DNA of 64,000 bases from Coxiellaceae bacterium (lineage in GTDB: Bacteria > Pseudomonadota > Gammaproteobacteria > Comchoanobacterales > Comchoanobacteraceae), in NCBI GenBank assembly GCA_902603055.1, contig CACKTD010000002.1, forward strand, positions 97,894-161,893, given 5' to 3'. The notes under the pieces were generated by a model, which saw only the letters and a program-made list of their open reading frames with translations, made no database searches and was not told the origin of the DNA. The translations under genes were made by a program, and so were the position numbers. Below, piece after piece: positions 17,772 through 26,289 of the stretch (positions are counted from its first letter, which is position 1; each line of letters starts with the position of its first letter).

Positions 17772-17838
17772 GGCGCTCCCCTGCTAAGGGAGTATGGGGG
17801 TGACTCCATCGAGGGTTCGAATCCCTCTCTCTCCGCCA
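17749..17838 (+). tRNA. tRNA-Ser (anticodon GCU)
   Basis: Type II tRNA with acceptor GGAGAGA/UCUCUCC, anticodon stem CUCCC/GGGAG around loop CUGCUAA (GCU), a long variable arm (GUAUGGGGGUGACUCCAUC) and T-loop UUCGAAU. Discriminator G and an encoded CCA. Its 5' 23 nt overlap the 3' end of lpxK. Confidence 0.96.
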
Positions 17839-17850
17839 TTTATCCATATA

Positions 17851-18678
17851 TTATGATTCAATATTCATGGGATCATATCCATGCATCGTAGAAAATAGTT
17901 TACGCTCTTGGTGCCAAAGTTGATGTAGGTGTTTGTATCGTAAGTATTTGCCATCTAATGGTAGGAAACCAGAGCCAGGTGTGTACCAAGGTTTGGCGCC
18001 ACCTGTATAGTGAATAAGTTTCGTTTGATATTTATGCGGGTCTTGACCACCTTTGAATAAGTTTTTTCTTGCGTTATAGGTAAATGGTAGTACCTCGGTA
18101 GGGTAGTATTTTAAACACATGTTAATAATATCTTGATCCCATAACTTATTTTTAGAATAGTCTCGCTCGTTGAAGTTTTTGTTGATATGGCTTTTGAGTT
18201 TCTCATAAAAGGAAATACTTAGTAATTTTCCTTGAACCACGAAGACACCAGTATTGTGGTAAATAACTGGACGCATCAAATAGGGTATACGACTTAGATG
18301 TTTTTTACGCGGAAACTTAACTTCATAATCGATGCATGCAGCAAAGTCTTTCTGAGTATTAAGCAATCCATCCATTGAACCCAAACACAACGTATCACAA
18401 TCCAAAAAAACCACTTTATCAAATGTAGTTTCCTTAAAAGGAAGTAAACACATATATTGAGCATATTTTCCAATGAATATAGGATCTATCACTTCCTCAA
18501 AAATTATTTTTGGGTGAATTGCTTTAATTTTTTTAATAGAGTCAGTACTCATATCATCACGATAATAAACTTTAAAAGGGTAATCCCAGTTTGGGTGGTG
18601 ACGGTAAAAAGACTGTAAAAAAACGAGAAGTCCAGGTAGGTATTTGTCGTTACAAACTGTAGTAAGTAGTATATTCAA
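17851..18678 (-). CDS. Glycosyltransferase, GT8-like
   Basis: Nucleotide-sugar glycosyltransferase with a GT-A fold. It starts NILLTTVCNDKYLPGLLVFL and has the DxD-type metal motif in VVFLDCDTLCLG near residue 95, followed by a conserved KLIHYTGGAKPWY segment (HxxGxxKPW of family 8) near the C-terminus. 275 residues, no membrane span. Donor and acceptor are unknown; lipopolysaccharide core or capsule assembly is plausible given lpxK and the nucleotide-sugar gene nearby. It is convergent with tRNA-Ser(GCU), 13 nt away. Confidence 0.85.
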   Translation of the reverse strand: MNILLTTVCNDKYLPGLLVFLQSFYRHHPNWDYPFKVYYRDDMSTDSIKKIKAIHPKIIFEEVIDPIFIGKYAQYMCLLPFKETTFDKVVFLDCDTLCLGSMDGLLNTQKDFAACIDYEVKFPRKKHLSRIPYLMRPVIYHNTGVFVVQGKLLSISFYEKLKSHINKNFNERDYSKNKLWDQDIINMCLKYYPTEVLPFTYNARKNLFKGGQDPHKYQTKLIHYTGGAKPWYTPGSGFLPLDGKYLRYKHLHQLWHQERKLFSTMHGYDPMNIES

Positions 18679-18754
18679 AATATTCCATTAGAAAAAAGTA
18701 TTATCTTATTATAATATAGAAACTGAATCAAAAAAAGATATTGGGTGGAAGAGA

Positions 18755-19702
18755 ATGCAATTAAATATTTTAGTAACCGGTGGAGCCGGGTTCATTGGAT
18801 CTAACCTTGTTGGGCGTCTGCTTGATATGGGACACACTGTAACGGTGTTAGATAGCTTAATTACAGGCAGTTTAAATAATTTATCCGCTTATCAATCAAA
18901 TATAAATTTCAAATTTATACAAGCAGATGTCATCAATCCGATGATTGTTGGACCAATTGATCAGATTTATCATATGGCATGTCCTGCATCACCAAAGCAT
19001 TATCAATCAGATCCCATTTTAACTACTAAAACCTGTGTTCTAGGTGCCATTAATATTGCAGAATTGGCAATCGAAAACCAATGTCGTGTTTTGAATGCAT
19101 CAACGAGTGAAGTTTATGGTGAACCTCAAATTCACCCACAAATTGAAAGTTATTGGGGTAATGTTAATCCAAATGGTATACGTTCCTGTTATGATGAAGG
19201 TAAACGATGTGCGGAATCTATTTTTATGGACTATTATCGGAAACATCGTTTAGACGTAGTTCAGGCACGTATATTTAATACCTATGGCCCACAAATGAAT
19301 CATGATGATGGGCGGGTGGTACCTAACTTTATTGCACAGGCGTTGAATGACGAATCATTTACAATTTATGGTGATGGTAAACAAACACGATCTTTTTGTT
19401 TCGTGGATGATTTGGTGGATGGTCTTATTGCACTAATGAATTCAGTGCATGTAGATGCATTACCTTATAATTTAGGTAATCCTGTTGAAAACACAATGAT
19501 TGAGTTGGCTAAAGTAGTTCTTGAATTAACTGGTTCTCAAAGTGAATTTCACTATACTGATTTACCTTCAGATGATCCAACACGTCGGTTACCTGATATT
19601 ACTCGTTCCAAAACTACTTTTGGTTTTGACCCCAAAACAACACTAAAAGATGGACTATCCAAAACAATTGCATACTTTAGTAATCAATTGTGTAACGTCT
19701 AA
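18755..19702 (+). CDS. NAD-dependent epimerase/decarboxylase, UDP-glucuronate decarboxylase-like
   Basis: Extended SDR with the GGAGFIG NAD-binding loop at residues 9-15 and the catalytic set Ser118 (ASTSEVYG) and Tyr146-x3-Lys150 (SCYDEGKR). The SCYDEGKR box, RIFNTYGP and DDGRVVPNFI closely match UXS enzymes that make UDP-xylose from UDP-glucuronate. 315 residues. A UDP-xylose product would feed surface polysaccharide, perhaps with the neighbouring glycosyltransferase; related dTDP-glucose dehydratases are a less likely alternative. Confidence 0.85.
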   Translation: MQLNILVTGGAGFIGSNLVGRLLDMGHTVTVLDSLITGSLNNLSAYQSNINFKFIQADVINPMIVGPIDQIYHMACPASPKHYQSDPILTTKTCVLGAINIAELAIENQCRVLNASTSEVYGEPQIHPQIESYWGNVNPNGIRSCYDEGKRCAESIFMDYYRKHRLDVVQARIFNTYGPQMNHDDGRVVPNFIAQALNDESFTIYGDGKQTRSFCFVDDLVDGLIALMNSVHVDALPYNLGNPVENTMIELAKVVLELTGSQSEFHYTDLPSDDPTRRLPDITRSKTTFGFDPKTTLKDGLSKTIAYFSNQLCNV

Positions 19703-19711
19703 TAGAGTTTC

Positions 19712-20911
19712 ATGCAATATCGGTTTTTTCCATTATTTGATACCCTTGAAAATCATGTCAGTATTAATTCTAATGTAGTATTTACTCTTAAAAAGACTAG
19801 TAGTGAAATAGCTGATGAATATGAAAAGTTATTTTTATATTTAAAAAACTATGTAGGTTCAGGTGATACATTTAATACATATCGTCGTGAAGTAGAGCGA
19901 TTTTTTCATTGGTCTTGGACAATAAAAAAAATATCAATCTTTAAATTGACTCCTCTCGATATCGGTGATTATATTAAATTCTGTAGAACGCCACCTGCTA
20001 GCTGGTGTATGCCTAAACAATTGAAGCGGTTCATCCTAAAAGATGGTATTAGATGCCCTAACTCAATGTGGAAGCCTTTCATAACAGGTTCTTCGTTGAG
20101 TGATAATTCACTTCAAATTTTATTAGCAGCTTTAGGAACAATGTATACTTACTGTCAACAAGAAGGTTATTTAGAGCGGAACCCAGTACAACTAATGCGT
20201 CAGAAAACACGTTTAATACGAAAAAAACACACTGTGCGCGTTACACGTAAGCTTACCAAAACCCAATGGAATTTAGTTATAAATACTGCTCATAAATTAG
20301 CAAATCAAAACAAAAAATATGAGCGTCATTTATTTTTATTATCAGCTTTCTTTTTAATGGGAGTTCGTATTTCTGAGTTATCTGTAACATCAAAACACGC
20401 ACCCTTAATGCAACATTTCTTCAAAGACCAACATGATTGCGTATGGTTTTCAACTGTTGGTAAGGGCTATAAATATAGAGAGATTGCTGTTTGTGATGCC
20501 ATGTTGGATGCATTGTATCGATATAGAAATTCTCTTGGCCTTAACAGATTTCCTAATATTACAGAAAGCACACCATTATTCCCAAAAATCAAAGGTCATG
20601 GAGGTTTGGGAGTAAGAGCAATTCGTTATCTTGTACAAGAAATTTTTGATTATGTAATTGCACAGCTGCAGGCTGATCAATTATTTGACGATGCAAGTAT
20701 TTTAAAAGAAGCAACAGTCCACTGGTTAAGGCACACCTCAATATCTTTAGATGTTGAGCACCGTCCCCGTGAACACGTTAGGGATGATGCAGGTCATGAA
20801 AGTGTTGTAATAACAGATCGATACATTGATGTTGATCGTGCTGCACGTCATGCTTCTTCTCAATCTAAGCAACTTTTCTATAGCGAAGATGAAAAAAAAG
20901 CCAATGAATGA
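19712..20911 (+). CDS. Tyrosine recombinase/integrase
   Basis: Site-specific recombinase with a SAM-like DNA-binding N-terminal half and a catalytic C-terminal half. The full set of catalytic residues is visible: Arg219 (GVRISEL), Lys251 (GKGYKYR), His337-x2-Arg340 (HWLRH), His362 (GHES) and the nucleophile Tyr371 (DRYIDVD). At 399 residues it is longer than XerC/XerD (about 300) and resembles mobile-element integrases. It begins 9 nt after the sugar-nucleotide gene, lies between two tRNA-Ser genes, and its stop is inside a terminator hairpin. It looks intact. Confidence 0.92.
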   Translation: MQYRFFPLFDTLENHVSINSNVVFTLKKTSSEIADEYEKLFLYLKNYVGSGDTFNTYRREVERFFHWSWTIKKISIFKLTPLDIGDYIKFCRTPPASWCMPKQLKRFILKDGIRCPNSMWKPFITGSSLSDNSLQILLAALGTMYTYCQQEGYLERNPVQLMRQKTRLIRKKHTVRVTRKLTKTQWNLVINTAHKLANQNKKYERHLFLLSAFFLMGVRISELSVTSKHAPLMQHFFKDQHDCVWFSTVGKGYKYREIAVCDAMLDALYRYRNSLGLNRFPNITESTPLFPKIKGHGGLGVRAIRYLVQEIFDYVIAQLQADQLFDDASILKEATVHWLRHTSISLDVEHRPREHVRDDAGHESVVITDRYIDVDRAARHASSQSKQLFYSEDEKKANE

Positions 20912-20924
20912 CATTGGCTTTTTC
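20893..20924. terminator. Bidirectional rho-independent terminator
   Basis: Inverted repeat AAAAAGCCAATG and CATTGGCTTTTT around a 5-nt loop, with an A-run on the left and a T-run on the right. It can terminate the integrase transcript, whose stop codon is within it, and the convergent YccA-like gene that ends at 20941. Confidence 0.85.
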
Positions 20925-20940
20925 TAAAAGAAACAAACAA

Positions 20941-21615
20941 TTAATCCCTATTTCCACCAAAGAAGGCTAGAATACGGAGTAAGCTTAAGAATAAGTTGAA
21001 TACTGCAACAAATATGGACATTGTAGCGATGATGTAATTTCTTTCGCCACCATGAACAATTGCAGAGGTATGGTATAAAATAAGACCTGAAGAAATCAGT
21101 GCAAATGCTCCTGAAACCATAATACTTAAGATGGGCATATTAAAGATAATTGCTCCAATTCCAGCTAAAAATGCAACTAAAATTGCAGTAAATAATATAC
21201 CGCCCATATACGAATAGTCTTTTTGGTGCGTTATGACGTAGGTCGATAATGCCAAAAATATCACACCTGTTGCGCCTAATGCCGTGAAAACAATTTCAGA
21301 GCCATTAGAGTACACTGCCATATATAAGGTTAGGATTGGTCCAATTGTATAGCCCAGAAATCCAGTAAATGCTAAGATCATTGGGATACCCCATGCTGAT
21401 CTTGATGTAGCTATTACACCGTATTGCAGTCCAAATAGCATTAAAATAAATAATAGGGGATTGATGGGTTGTGCACCCGTCGACATACTAAATAGTGCCA
21501 TCATACTTGAAAAGCAGAATGTAATTCCAAGAAGCCAGTAAGTGTTTTTAAGTACGGCGTTTTCTGCCATAACTCTTTGTTCAGTACGAACAGCAGTATT
21601 CATACGATGGTTCAT
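20941..21615 (-). CDS. Bax inhibitor-1/YccA family membrane protein
   Basis: 224 residues with seven predicted membrane spans. The family pattern GSEIVFTALGATGVIFLAL and the final LSLLRILAFFGGNRD (the LFxxLLRIL..F.G.RD ending of YccA/YbhL proteins) are clear. E. coli YccA binds and modulates the protease FtsH; hflK and hflC, further FtsH regulators, lie 32 kb away in this window. AAGGAGATATAA gives a strong ribosome-binding site before ATG 21615. Confidence 0.92.
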   Translation of the reverse strand: MNHRMNTAVRTEQRVMAENAVLKNTYWLLGITFCFSSMMALFSMSTGAQPINPLLFILMLFGLQYGVIATSRSAWGIPMILAFTGFLGYTIGPILTLYMAVYSNGSEIVFTALGATGVIFLALSTYVITHQKDYSYMGGILFTAILVAFLAGIGAIIFNMPILSIMVSGAFALISSGLILYHTSAIVHGGERNYIIATMSIFVAVFNLFLSLLRILAFFGGNRD

Positions 21616-21733
21616 TTATATCTCCTTATTAATAATATCATTATAACATATATAAAAAGTTACGCAAAAGAGCATTTTTAATTGTGTATTTTCATTTATT
21701 AGTATATGATTTAAAAAAGTTAAGAGGGCATTT

Positions 21734-21823
21734 GGAGAGATGGCTGAGCGGTCGAAAGCGGCGGTCTTGAAAACCGTTAAGGGGGCAACTCCTTCCAGGG
21801 TTCGAATCCCTGTCTCTCCGCCA
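21734..21823 (+). tRNA. tRNA-Ser (anticodon UGA)
   Basis: Type II tRNA: acceptor GGAGAGA/UCUCUCC, anticodon stem CGGU/ACCG around loop CUUGAAA (UGA), a long variable arm and T-loop UUCGAAU; discriminator G and encoded CCA. It lies just upstream of the response-regulator gene. Its 3' half is nearly identical to that of tRNA-Ser(GCU) at 17749. Confidence 0.96.
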
Positions 21824-21841
21824 ATAAAATGAGGTGATATT

Positions 21842-22486
21842 TTGATTAAAGTTGTTATTGTAGATGACCATGATCTAGTTAGAACAGGTATAAGAAAGTT
21901 ATTAAATGATGCTCAAGGGATTAGAGTGGTCGGAGAAGCATCTTGCGGTGAGTCTGCAGTAACAGTGACTAGAGAAAAGGATCCTGATATTGTCCTGATG
22001 GATATCAAAATGCCAGGTATATCTGGTTTGGAGGCCACTAAAAAGTTATTGAGATCATTTCCGGATCTAAAAGTAATTGCATTAACTATTTGTGATGATG
22101 ATTTATTTCCTTCAAGAATCCTTCAAGCAGGTGCATATGGTTACTTAACGAAAGGTGCAAAGGTTGTTGAGATGGTGAAAGCAATTAGGTCAGTATATGC
22201 TGGACAACGTTATATTCATCCTCATATTGCAAGTCAAATGGCCTTGAAGTTAATTTCTGACACAAATGAATCACCATTTGACCAATTATCTGAAAGAGAG
22301 CTACAAGTAACCTTAATGATTGTCAATGGACTTAAAGTTCAGGAGATATCCTCCAAACTATGTCTTAGTCCCAAAACAGTAAATAGCTATCGATATCGTA
22401 TTTTTGAAAAACTTGATATTAAAAATGATGTTGAATTAACACATTTAGCTTATAGACATAAATTAGTTGATCAAATTAGGGAATAA
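21842..22486 (+). CDS. uvrY: Two-component response regulator GacA/UvrY
   Basis: NarL/FixJ-type regulator of 214 residues. The receiver domain has the acidic pair VDDHD (Asp8-Asp9), the phosphoacceptor Asp54 (VLMDIKMPG) and Lys104 (YLTKGA). The C-terminal LuxR-type helix-turn-helix is at about residues 145-205 (LSERELQV, LSPKTVNSYRYRI). The gacA/uvrY-uvrC-pgsA order found here is typical of gammaproteobacteria and supports the orthology. The start is TTG 21842 with a GAGGTGAT ribosome-binding site. The BarA/GacS sensor kinase is not in the window. Confidence 0.94.
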   Translation: MIKVVIVDDHDLVRTGIRKLLNDAQGIRVVGEASCGESAVTVTREKDPDIVLMDIKMPGISGLEATKKLLRSFPDLKVIALTICDDDLFPSRILQAGAYGYLTKGAKVVEMVKAIRSVYAGQRYIHPHIASQMALKLISDTNESPFDQLSERELQVTLMIVNGLKVQEISSKLCLSPKTVNSYRYRIFEKLDIKNDVELTHLAYRHKLVDQIRE

Positions 22487-22491
22487 ATCGG

Positions 22492-24297
22492 CTGAGTAGT
22501 TATCCTTTTGATACAAAATCTCTAGAAGTAATCGTAGATTTACCTGGTATTTATCGTTTCCTCGATAATGCTGGACAAACAATATACGTCGGTAAAGCAA
22601 AGAACCTAAACAAAAGAATCCGTTCATATTTTACCAAACCACCTTCTCATCCAAAAATTAAATTAATACAGCAAAAAGCTGAATCCATAACTGTTTCCAT
22701 TACTCGGAGTGAACACGAGGCTTTTATACTTGAGAATCAGCTCATTAAAAAGTATCAGCCAGTTTATAATGTTCTTTTAAAAGATGATAAATCTTATCCA
22801 TATATTGCAATTTCTAAACATACGTACCCACGTATATTTAGTTTTAGGGGAAAAGTAAAAAAAGCACATCAATATGGTCCATATACTAATTTAGTTGCTG
22901 TCAGAATGACTGTAGATTATTTGCAAAAATTATTTAAATTAAGGACATGTCGGGATTCTTTTTTTAAAAATAGAACGAAGCCTTGTCTTCAATATCAGAT
23001 AAATAGATGTTCAGCACCCTGCGTTAGTTATATAGATAAAGTAACTTATCAGGAAAAAGTAAAGATGGCTCAAAAGTTTCTGAAGGGAGAAGATTCATCC
23101 ATTGCAAAAAATATTACAATGGAAATGCAAAGTGCAGCTCAAGAAAAAAAATATGAACTTGCTGCTAAATATCGAGATCAACTTAAATTACTTGAACATA
23201 TAAGATCACAAAATAAAATTCAGCCAACAGAAATCACCGATTACTTTGGTGTTTCAGTTGGACCACACTATTTATGTATCTATCAAATATCAACATGTGG
23301 CGGTTTAACTAGTGAAGCAAAACCTTTTTTCTATGAATTTGATCCCCATGTTCCAATAGAAGATATTATGTCTCAATTTTTATGGCAATATTATCAATTT
23401 AATTTCCCCGATAATATTAAAACATTAAAATGTTTGGTATCGGATGATATAAAAATCCCCCCCCATTTTTTTGACACTATCAAGCAAGAATTGGGACAGA
23501 CCGTAAAGTATCTTCACAAGCCTAAGTTAGAGGATAAGGATTTACTTTCCCTTTCTGAATCAAATGCAAAGTTGAGTCTCAGAAATCATACAATGCAGTC
23601 TGCTAATATGCTTAATTTTTTGAAATCTTTGAGTGATGATATTAGTTTTGAGAATAATCATTATGAATGTTATGACATTTCACATCAGTATGGAGAATAT
23701 ACCAGTGCTAGTTGCATTGTTTTTAATGATTATGGTCCATTAAAAAGCGAATATCGAAGATATAAAATTAAGTTGTCTAAATCCCGTGATGATTATGAAG
23801 CTATCTATCAATTTATTAAAAGACGATTTTCTAAAGAAAGGCCACTGCCACAACTTTTAATTATAGATGGCGGTAAAGGACAGATTAGTTCAGTAGTAAA
23901 GGCATTGGATGAGATCAATCGAGTGAATTTTATTATTCTAGGTATTGCAAAGGGGCCATCAAGAAAAGTTGGATTTGAGCAATACTTTGTATCACAGGGT
24001 GCAGAGACTAATCTCATAGAGCCTAGTCATGAAGTAAAACAGTTCTTATCGTACATGCGAGATGAGGCGCATCGTTTTGCAATTTCTCATTCAAGGCTTC
24101 AACTTAAAAAAGACCGTTCTCTTTCTAAATTGGAACAGATTCCAGGCGTTGGTGTAATGAAAAGAAGGCAACTTTTATCAGCTTTAGGTGGTTGGCAAGA
24201 AATTTATCAAGCATCAGAGGATAAGTTAGCCTCAATACCTCAAATTGGTCCTAAACTTGCAAAAAAGATTTATGAATTCTTACACCAAGTTGATTAA
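22492..24297 (+). CDS. uvrC: Excinuclease ABC subunit UvrC, apparent CUG start
   Basis: Makes both incisions in nucleotide-excision repair. The GIY-YIG domain (LPGIYRFL, TIYVGKAKNL, SEHEAFILENQLI) is at residues 18-95. The UVR motif (AAQEKKYELAAKYRDQL), the RNase H-like C-terminal nuclease (YDISHQYGEYTSAS, LIIDGGKGQ) and two helix-hairpin-helix motifs (IPGVGVMKRRQLL, IPQIGPKLAKKI) follow. There is no ATG, GTG or TTG in frame before 22906, which would delete the whole GIY-YIG domain. CTG 22492 lies 9 nt after AGGGA and gives an N-terminus that aligns without gaps to E. coli UvrC, for 601 residues in total. Confidence 0.93.
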   Translation: MSSYPFDTKSLEVIVDLPGIYRFLDNAGQTIYVGKAKNLNKRIRSYFTKPPSHPKIKLIQQKAESITVSITRSEHEAFILENQLIKKYQPVYNVLLKDDKSYPYIAISKHTYPRIFSFRGKVKKAHQYGPYTNLVAVRMTVDYLQKLFKLRTCRDSFFKNRTKPCLQYQINRCSAPCVSYIDKVTYQEKVKMAQKFLKGEDSSIAKNITMEMQSAAQEKKYELAAKYRDQLKLLEHIRSQNKIQPTEITDYFGVSVGPHYLCIYQISTCGGLTSEAKPFFYEFDPHVPIEDIMSQFLWQYYQFNFPDNIKTLKCLVSDDIKIPPHFFDTIKQELGQTVKYLHKPKLEDKDLLSLSESNAKLSLRNHTMQSANMLNFLKSLSDDISFENNHYECYDISHQYGEYTSASCIVFNDYGPLKSEYRRYKIKLSKSRDDYEAIYQFIKRRFSKERPLPQLLIIDGGKGQISSVVKALDEINRVNFIILGIAKGPSRKVGFEQYFVSQGAETNLIEPSHEVKQFLSYMRDEAHRFAISHSRLQLKKDRSLSKLEQIPGVGVMKRRQLLSALGGWQEIYQASEDKLASIPQIGPKLAKKIYEFLHQVD

Positions 24298-24324
24298 TAC
24301 AGTAACTGCTGTAGGATAATATTT

Positions 24325-24888
24325 ATGAACTTACCTAACTTAATGACGATCTCTAGATTACTTATTATTCCATTTATTGTTATTTATTTTGAATTCAACT
24401 TATGGCAGCCGAATCAAATAGCCTTAATTTTATTTATAATTGCTGCATTTACTGATTTGTTGGATGGTTATCTTGCACGCGCATGGGATCAGAAAACAAT
24501 GATTGGAGAGATATTAGATCCTATTGCAGATAAAGCACTTGTGGTTGTAACCATAATATTAATTGTGCATCGATATCAAAATACATTCCTTACCTTAATT
24601 TCAATAATCATCATGTTGCGCGAAATTGTTGTATCTGGTCTTCGGGAATCTACAGCAGTTATTTTTCGTGAAAAGACATTGAAAGTTAGTATATTGGGTA
24701 AAATAAAGACTGTTTTACAGTTCTTTGGAATCGGGTTTTTATTATATTATTCCTATTCTCAACCTTTATGGATACTCGCTTTTGGAACTTTCTTATATTT
24801 AATAGCAGCATTAATGGGTGTCTGTTCTGCATTAGGTTATTTTTTTCAAGTTAAAAAATTATTAGTACGATTAGACACCCCCTCATAA
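24325..24888 (+). CDS. pgsA: CDP-diacylglycerol--glycerol-3-phosphate 3-phosphatidyltransferase
   Basis: Inner-membrane enzyme that commits CDP-diacylglycerol to phosphatidylglycerol. The CDP-alcohol phosphotransferase motif DGx2ARx8Gx3Dx3D is complete (DGYLAR then GEILDPIAD) at about residues 48-70. It begins MNLPNLMTISRLLIIP, the family N-terminus, and is 187 residues long with the expected membrane spans. It follows uvrC by 27 nt, as in E. coli. Confidence 0.96.
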   Translation: MNLPNLMTISRLLIIPFIVIYFEFNLWQPNQIALILFIIAAFTDLLDGYLARAWDQKTMIGEILDPIADKALVVVTIILIVHRYQNTFLTLISIIIMLREIVVSGLRESTAVIFREKTLKVSILGKIKTVLQFFGIGFLLYYSYSQPLWILAFGTFLYLIAALMGVCSALGYFFQVKKLLVRLDTPS

Positions 24889-24922
24889 TTAAGTATTCAT
24901 ATTTCAAAAATATAATATATTA

Positions 24923-26197
24923 TTAGAGTTCTAATTTGTCGAACTCTACTTCATAGAGTATGGATGGTAGATTAAAATCGTAGTCCTGTGTAGATTGATT
25001 GGCCACACCCAAAATAGATTGGTTGTCTTTATTGTTCCATACAAAAATATTAGTTGAAGCTGAGCTTGGAAAATATGTAATAAATCTTAATTGTCCATTC
25101 TTAAATTTGTAAATACTAGATCGATTCATAATAGTCGGTTCATCTCTTGACCCACTGATGTAATGAGATACCAATACCCATGTTCCTTGTTCATTTTGGT
25201 AAATAGCCACTCCATGTGCTCCATGGATTTTATTGTCTAAGTTTTGAATCTGTGTAAATTTATTGTTTTTCCATTTATATAGTACAACACCATTCCTTAA
25301 ATTTGTAATGATTAAATATATGTTATTTTTAATTGTGAACATTGCAAATTCTCGATCATTTTTTTGTTGATCAATATCTTGGTAATGGATAAACTTATCG
25401 TTTTTCCAAATATATAGAGATGTATTTTTTTCTGCATCGACCAAACCAAGAAATGTAATATCATTGATATTTAAAAATTGAACGTGGTAACCAAAATAGG
25501 TTGGAATCTCCTGAATCTCAACAAATTTTTGAGACTTTTTGTCTAATTTATATATGACTGAATTATTTGTAGAGCTTTTCCCATTTTCTTTAGTTTCTGC
25601 GCCTGTACTAAAGACTAAATATAAATTATTATCAATTTCTTTTATGTCACAACCTTTACTGGCATTTAACTTAAACGATTGAAATAATTTAAATCGATCC
25701 CCATCCCATATGAATACATTTGATTTTGTATTATTAGTCATATTTGGATAAATTCCCTGACCAACAGATGCTACGGCTAGATAACTTTGTTTTTGATGAG
25801 AATAAAATTTTACATATTCTGATCCTTTTGTATTTAATGTTTGAATTAAAACATAGGTATCATCTATTTTTTGATAAATTTGTGTTCCAGCATGGTCACG
25901 GTCACCTGCATATAAATCCTTATTTTTTACGTTTTTTATATTTACAGCTAATTGAGGTATCGCAATAAACTCCTTATCATCTATCCTAAAATATTGAACT
26001 TGTCGAGCTCCTGAGGACTCTAATTCTTGAACTTTAATCATCCCATAAGGCTCACTAATAGTTTCGTTAACATTCAAAAGTGAGTTTGGAGAACTAGTAT
26101 CTGCACTTAGGTAATTAGAGCGTAAAAAAGTTAGTCCAAAAATAAGTATAAATAGAGTTAATATATATCCTAGTAACGTTGATAAATACTTTATCAT
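24923..26197 (-). CDS. Exported seven-repeat beta-propeller, EPTP/EAR-like
   Basis: 424 residues. An N-terminal signal peptide or anchor (YILTLFILIFGLTFL, residues 11-25) is followed by about seven degenerate repeats of 45-55 residues. Each repeat has a strand like the EPTP/EAR consensus: a phrase such as FKLFQSF or FTQIQNL, then a Gly or His turn, then a strand like SYLAVAS or IYLIITN, then SNVFIWDGDRF, SLYIWKNDKF or VLYKWKNNKF. Seven such units would close one propeller. EPTP/EAR propellers are best known from animal secreted and surface proteins. Function unknown; adhesion or host contact is an inference. It lies 92 nt downstream of the J-domain gene on the same strand. Confidence 0.72.
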   Translation of the reverse strand: MIKYLSTLLGYILTLFILIFGLTFLRSNYLSADTSSPNSLLNVNETISEPYGMIKVQELESSGARQVQYFRIDDKEFIAIPQLAVNIKNVKNKDLYAGDRDHAGTQIYQKIDDTYVLIQTLNTKGSEYVKFYSHQKQSYLAVASVGQGIYPNMTNNTKSNVFIWDGDRFKLFQSFKLNASKGCDIKEIDNNLYLVFSTGAETKENGKSSTNNSVIYKLDKKSQKFVEIQEIPTYFGYHVQFLNINDITFLGLVDAEKNTSLYIWKNDKFIHYQDIDQQKNDREFAMFTIKNNIYLIITNLRNGVVLYKWKNNKFTQIQNLDNKIHGAHGVAIYQNEQGTWVLVSHYISGSRDEPTIMNRSSIYKFKNGQLRFITYFPSSASTNIFVWNNKDNQSILGVANQSTQDYDFNLPSILYEVEFDKLEL

Positions 26198-26217
26198 GCA
26201 ACATCTCCATATGTTGC
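26198..26217 (-). promoter_or_regulatory. Leader hairpin presenting the ribosome-binding site
   Basis: Directly before ATG 26197, in the minus-strand sense, a perfect 7-bp inverted repeat (GCAACAT / ATGTTGC) encloses the 6-nt loop ATGGAG. The loop contains the GGAG ribosome-binding site, and the 3' arm occupies the 7-nt spacer up to the start codon. If it folds in the mRNA it would affect initiation of the propeller gene. Confidence 0.5.
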
Positions 26218-26289
26218 CCTAATTATAGATTATAAATTTAATTGCATCATGAAATGATATTAAAATTTAAATAATAATCCCACTGAAGT

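Noticed and set aside
20941..21615. YccA-like gene as part of an integrase-borne island
   Set aside because: It has a conserved housekeeping-type family, its own strong ribosome-binding site and a shared terminator with the integrase; nothing marks it as transferred.
22487..22906. uvrC as an N-terminally truncated pseudogene
   Set aside because: The upstream frame is fully open and encodes an intact GIY-YIG domain; only the start codon is unusual.
25744..25968. Plus-strand frame opposite the propeller gene
   Set aside because: Antisense to a well-supported repeat protein, with no initiation signal.
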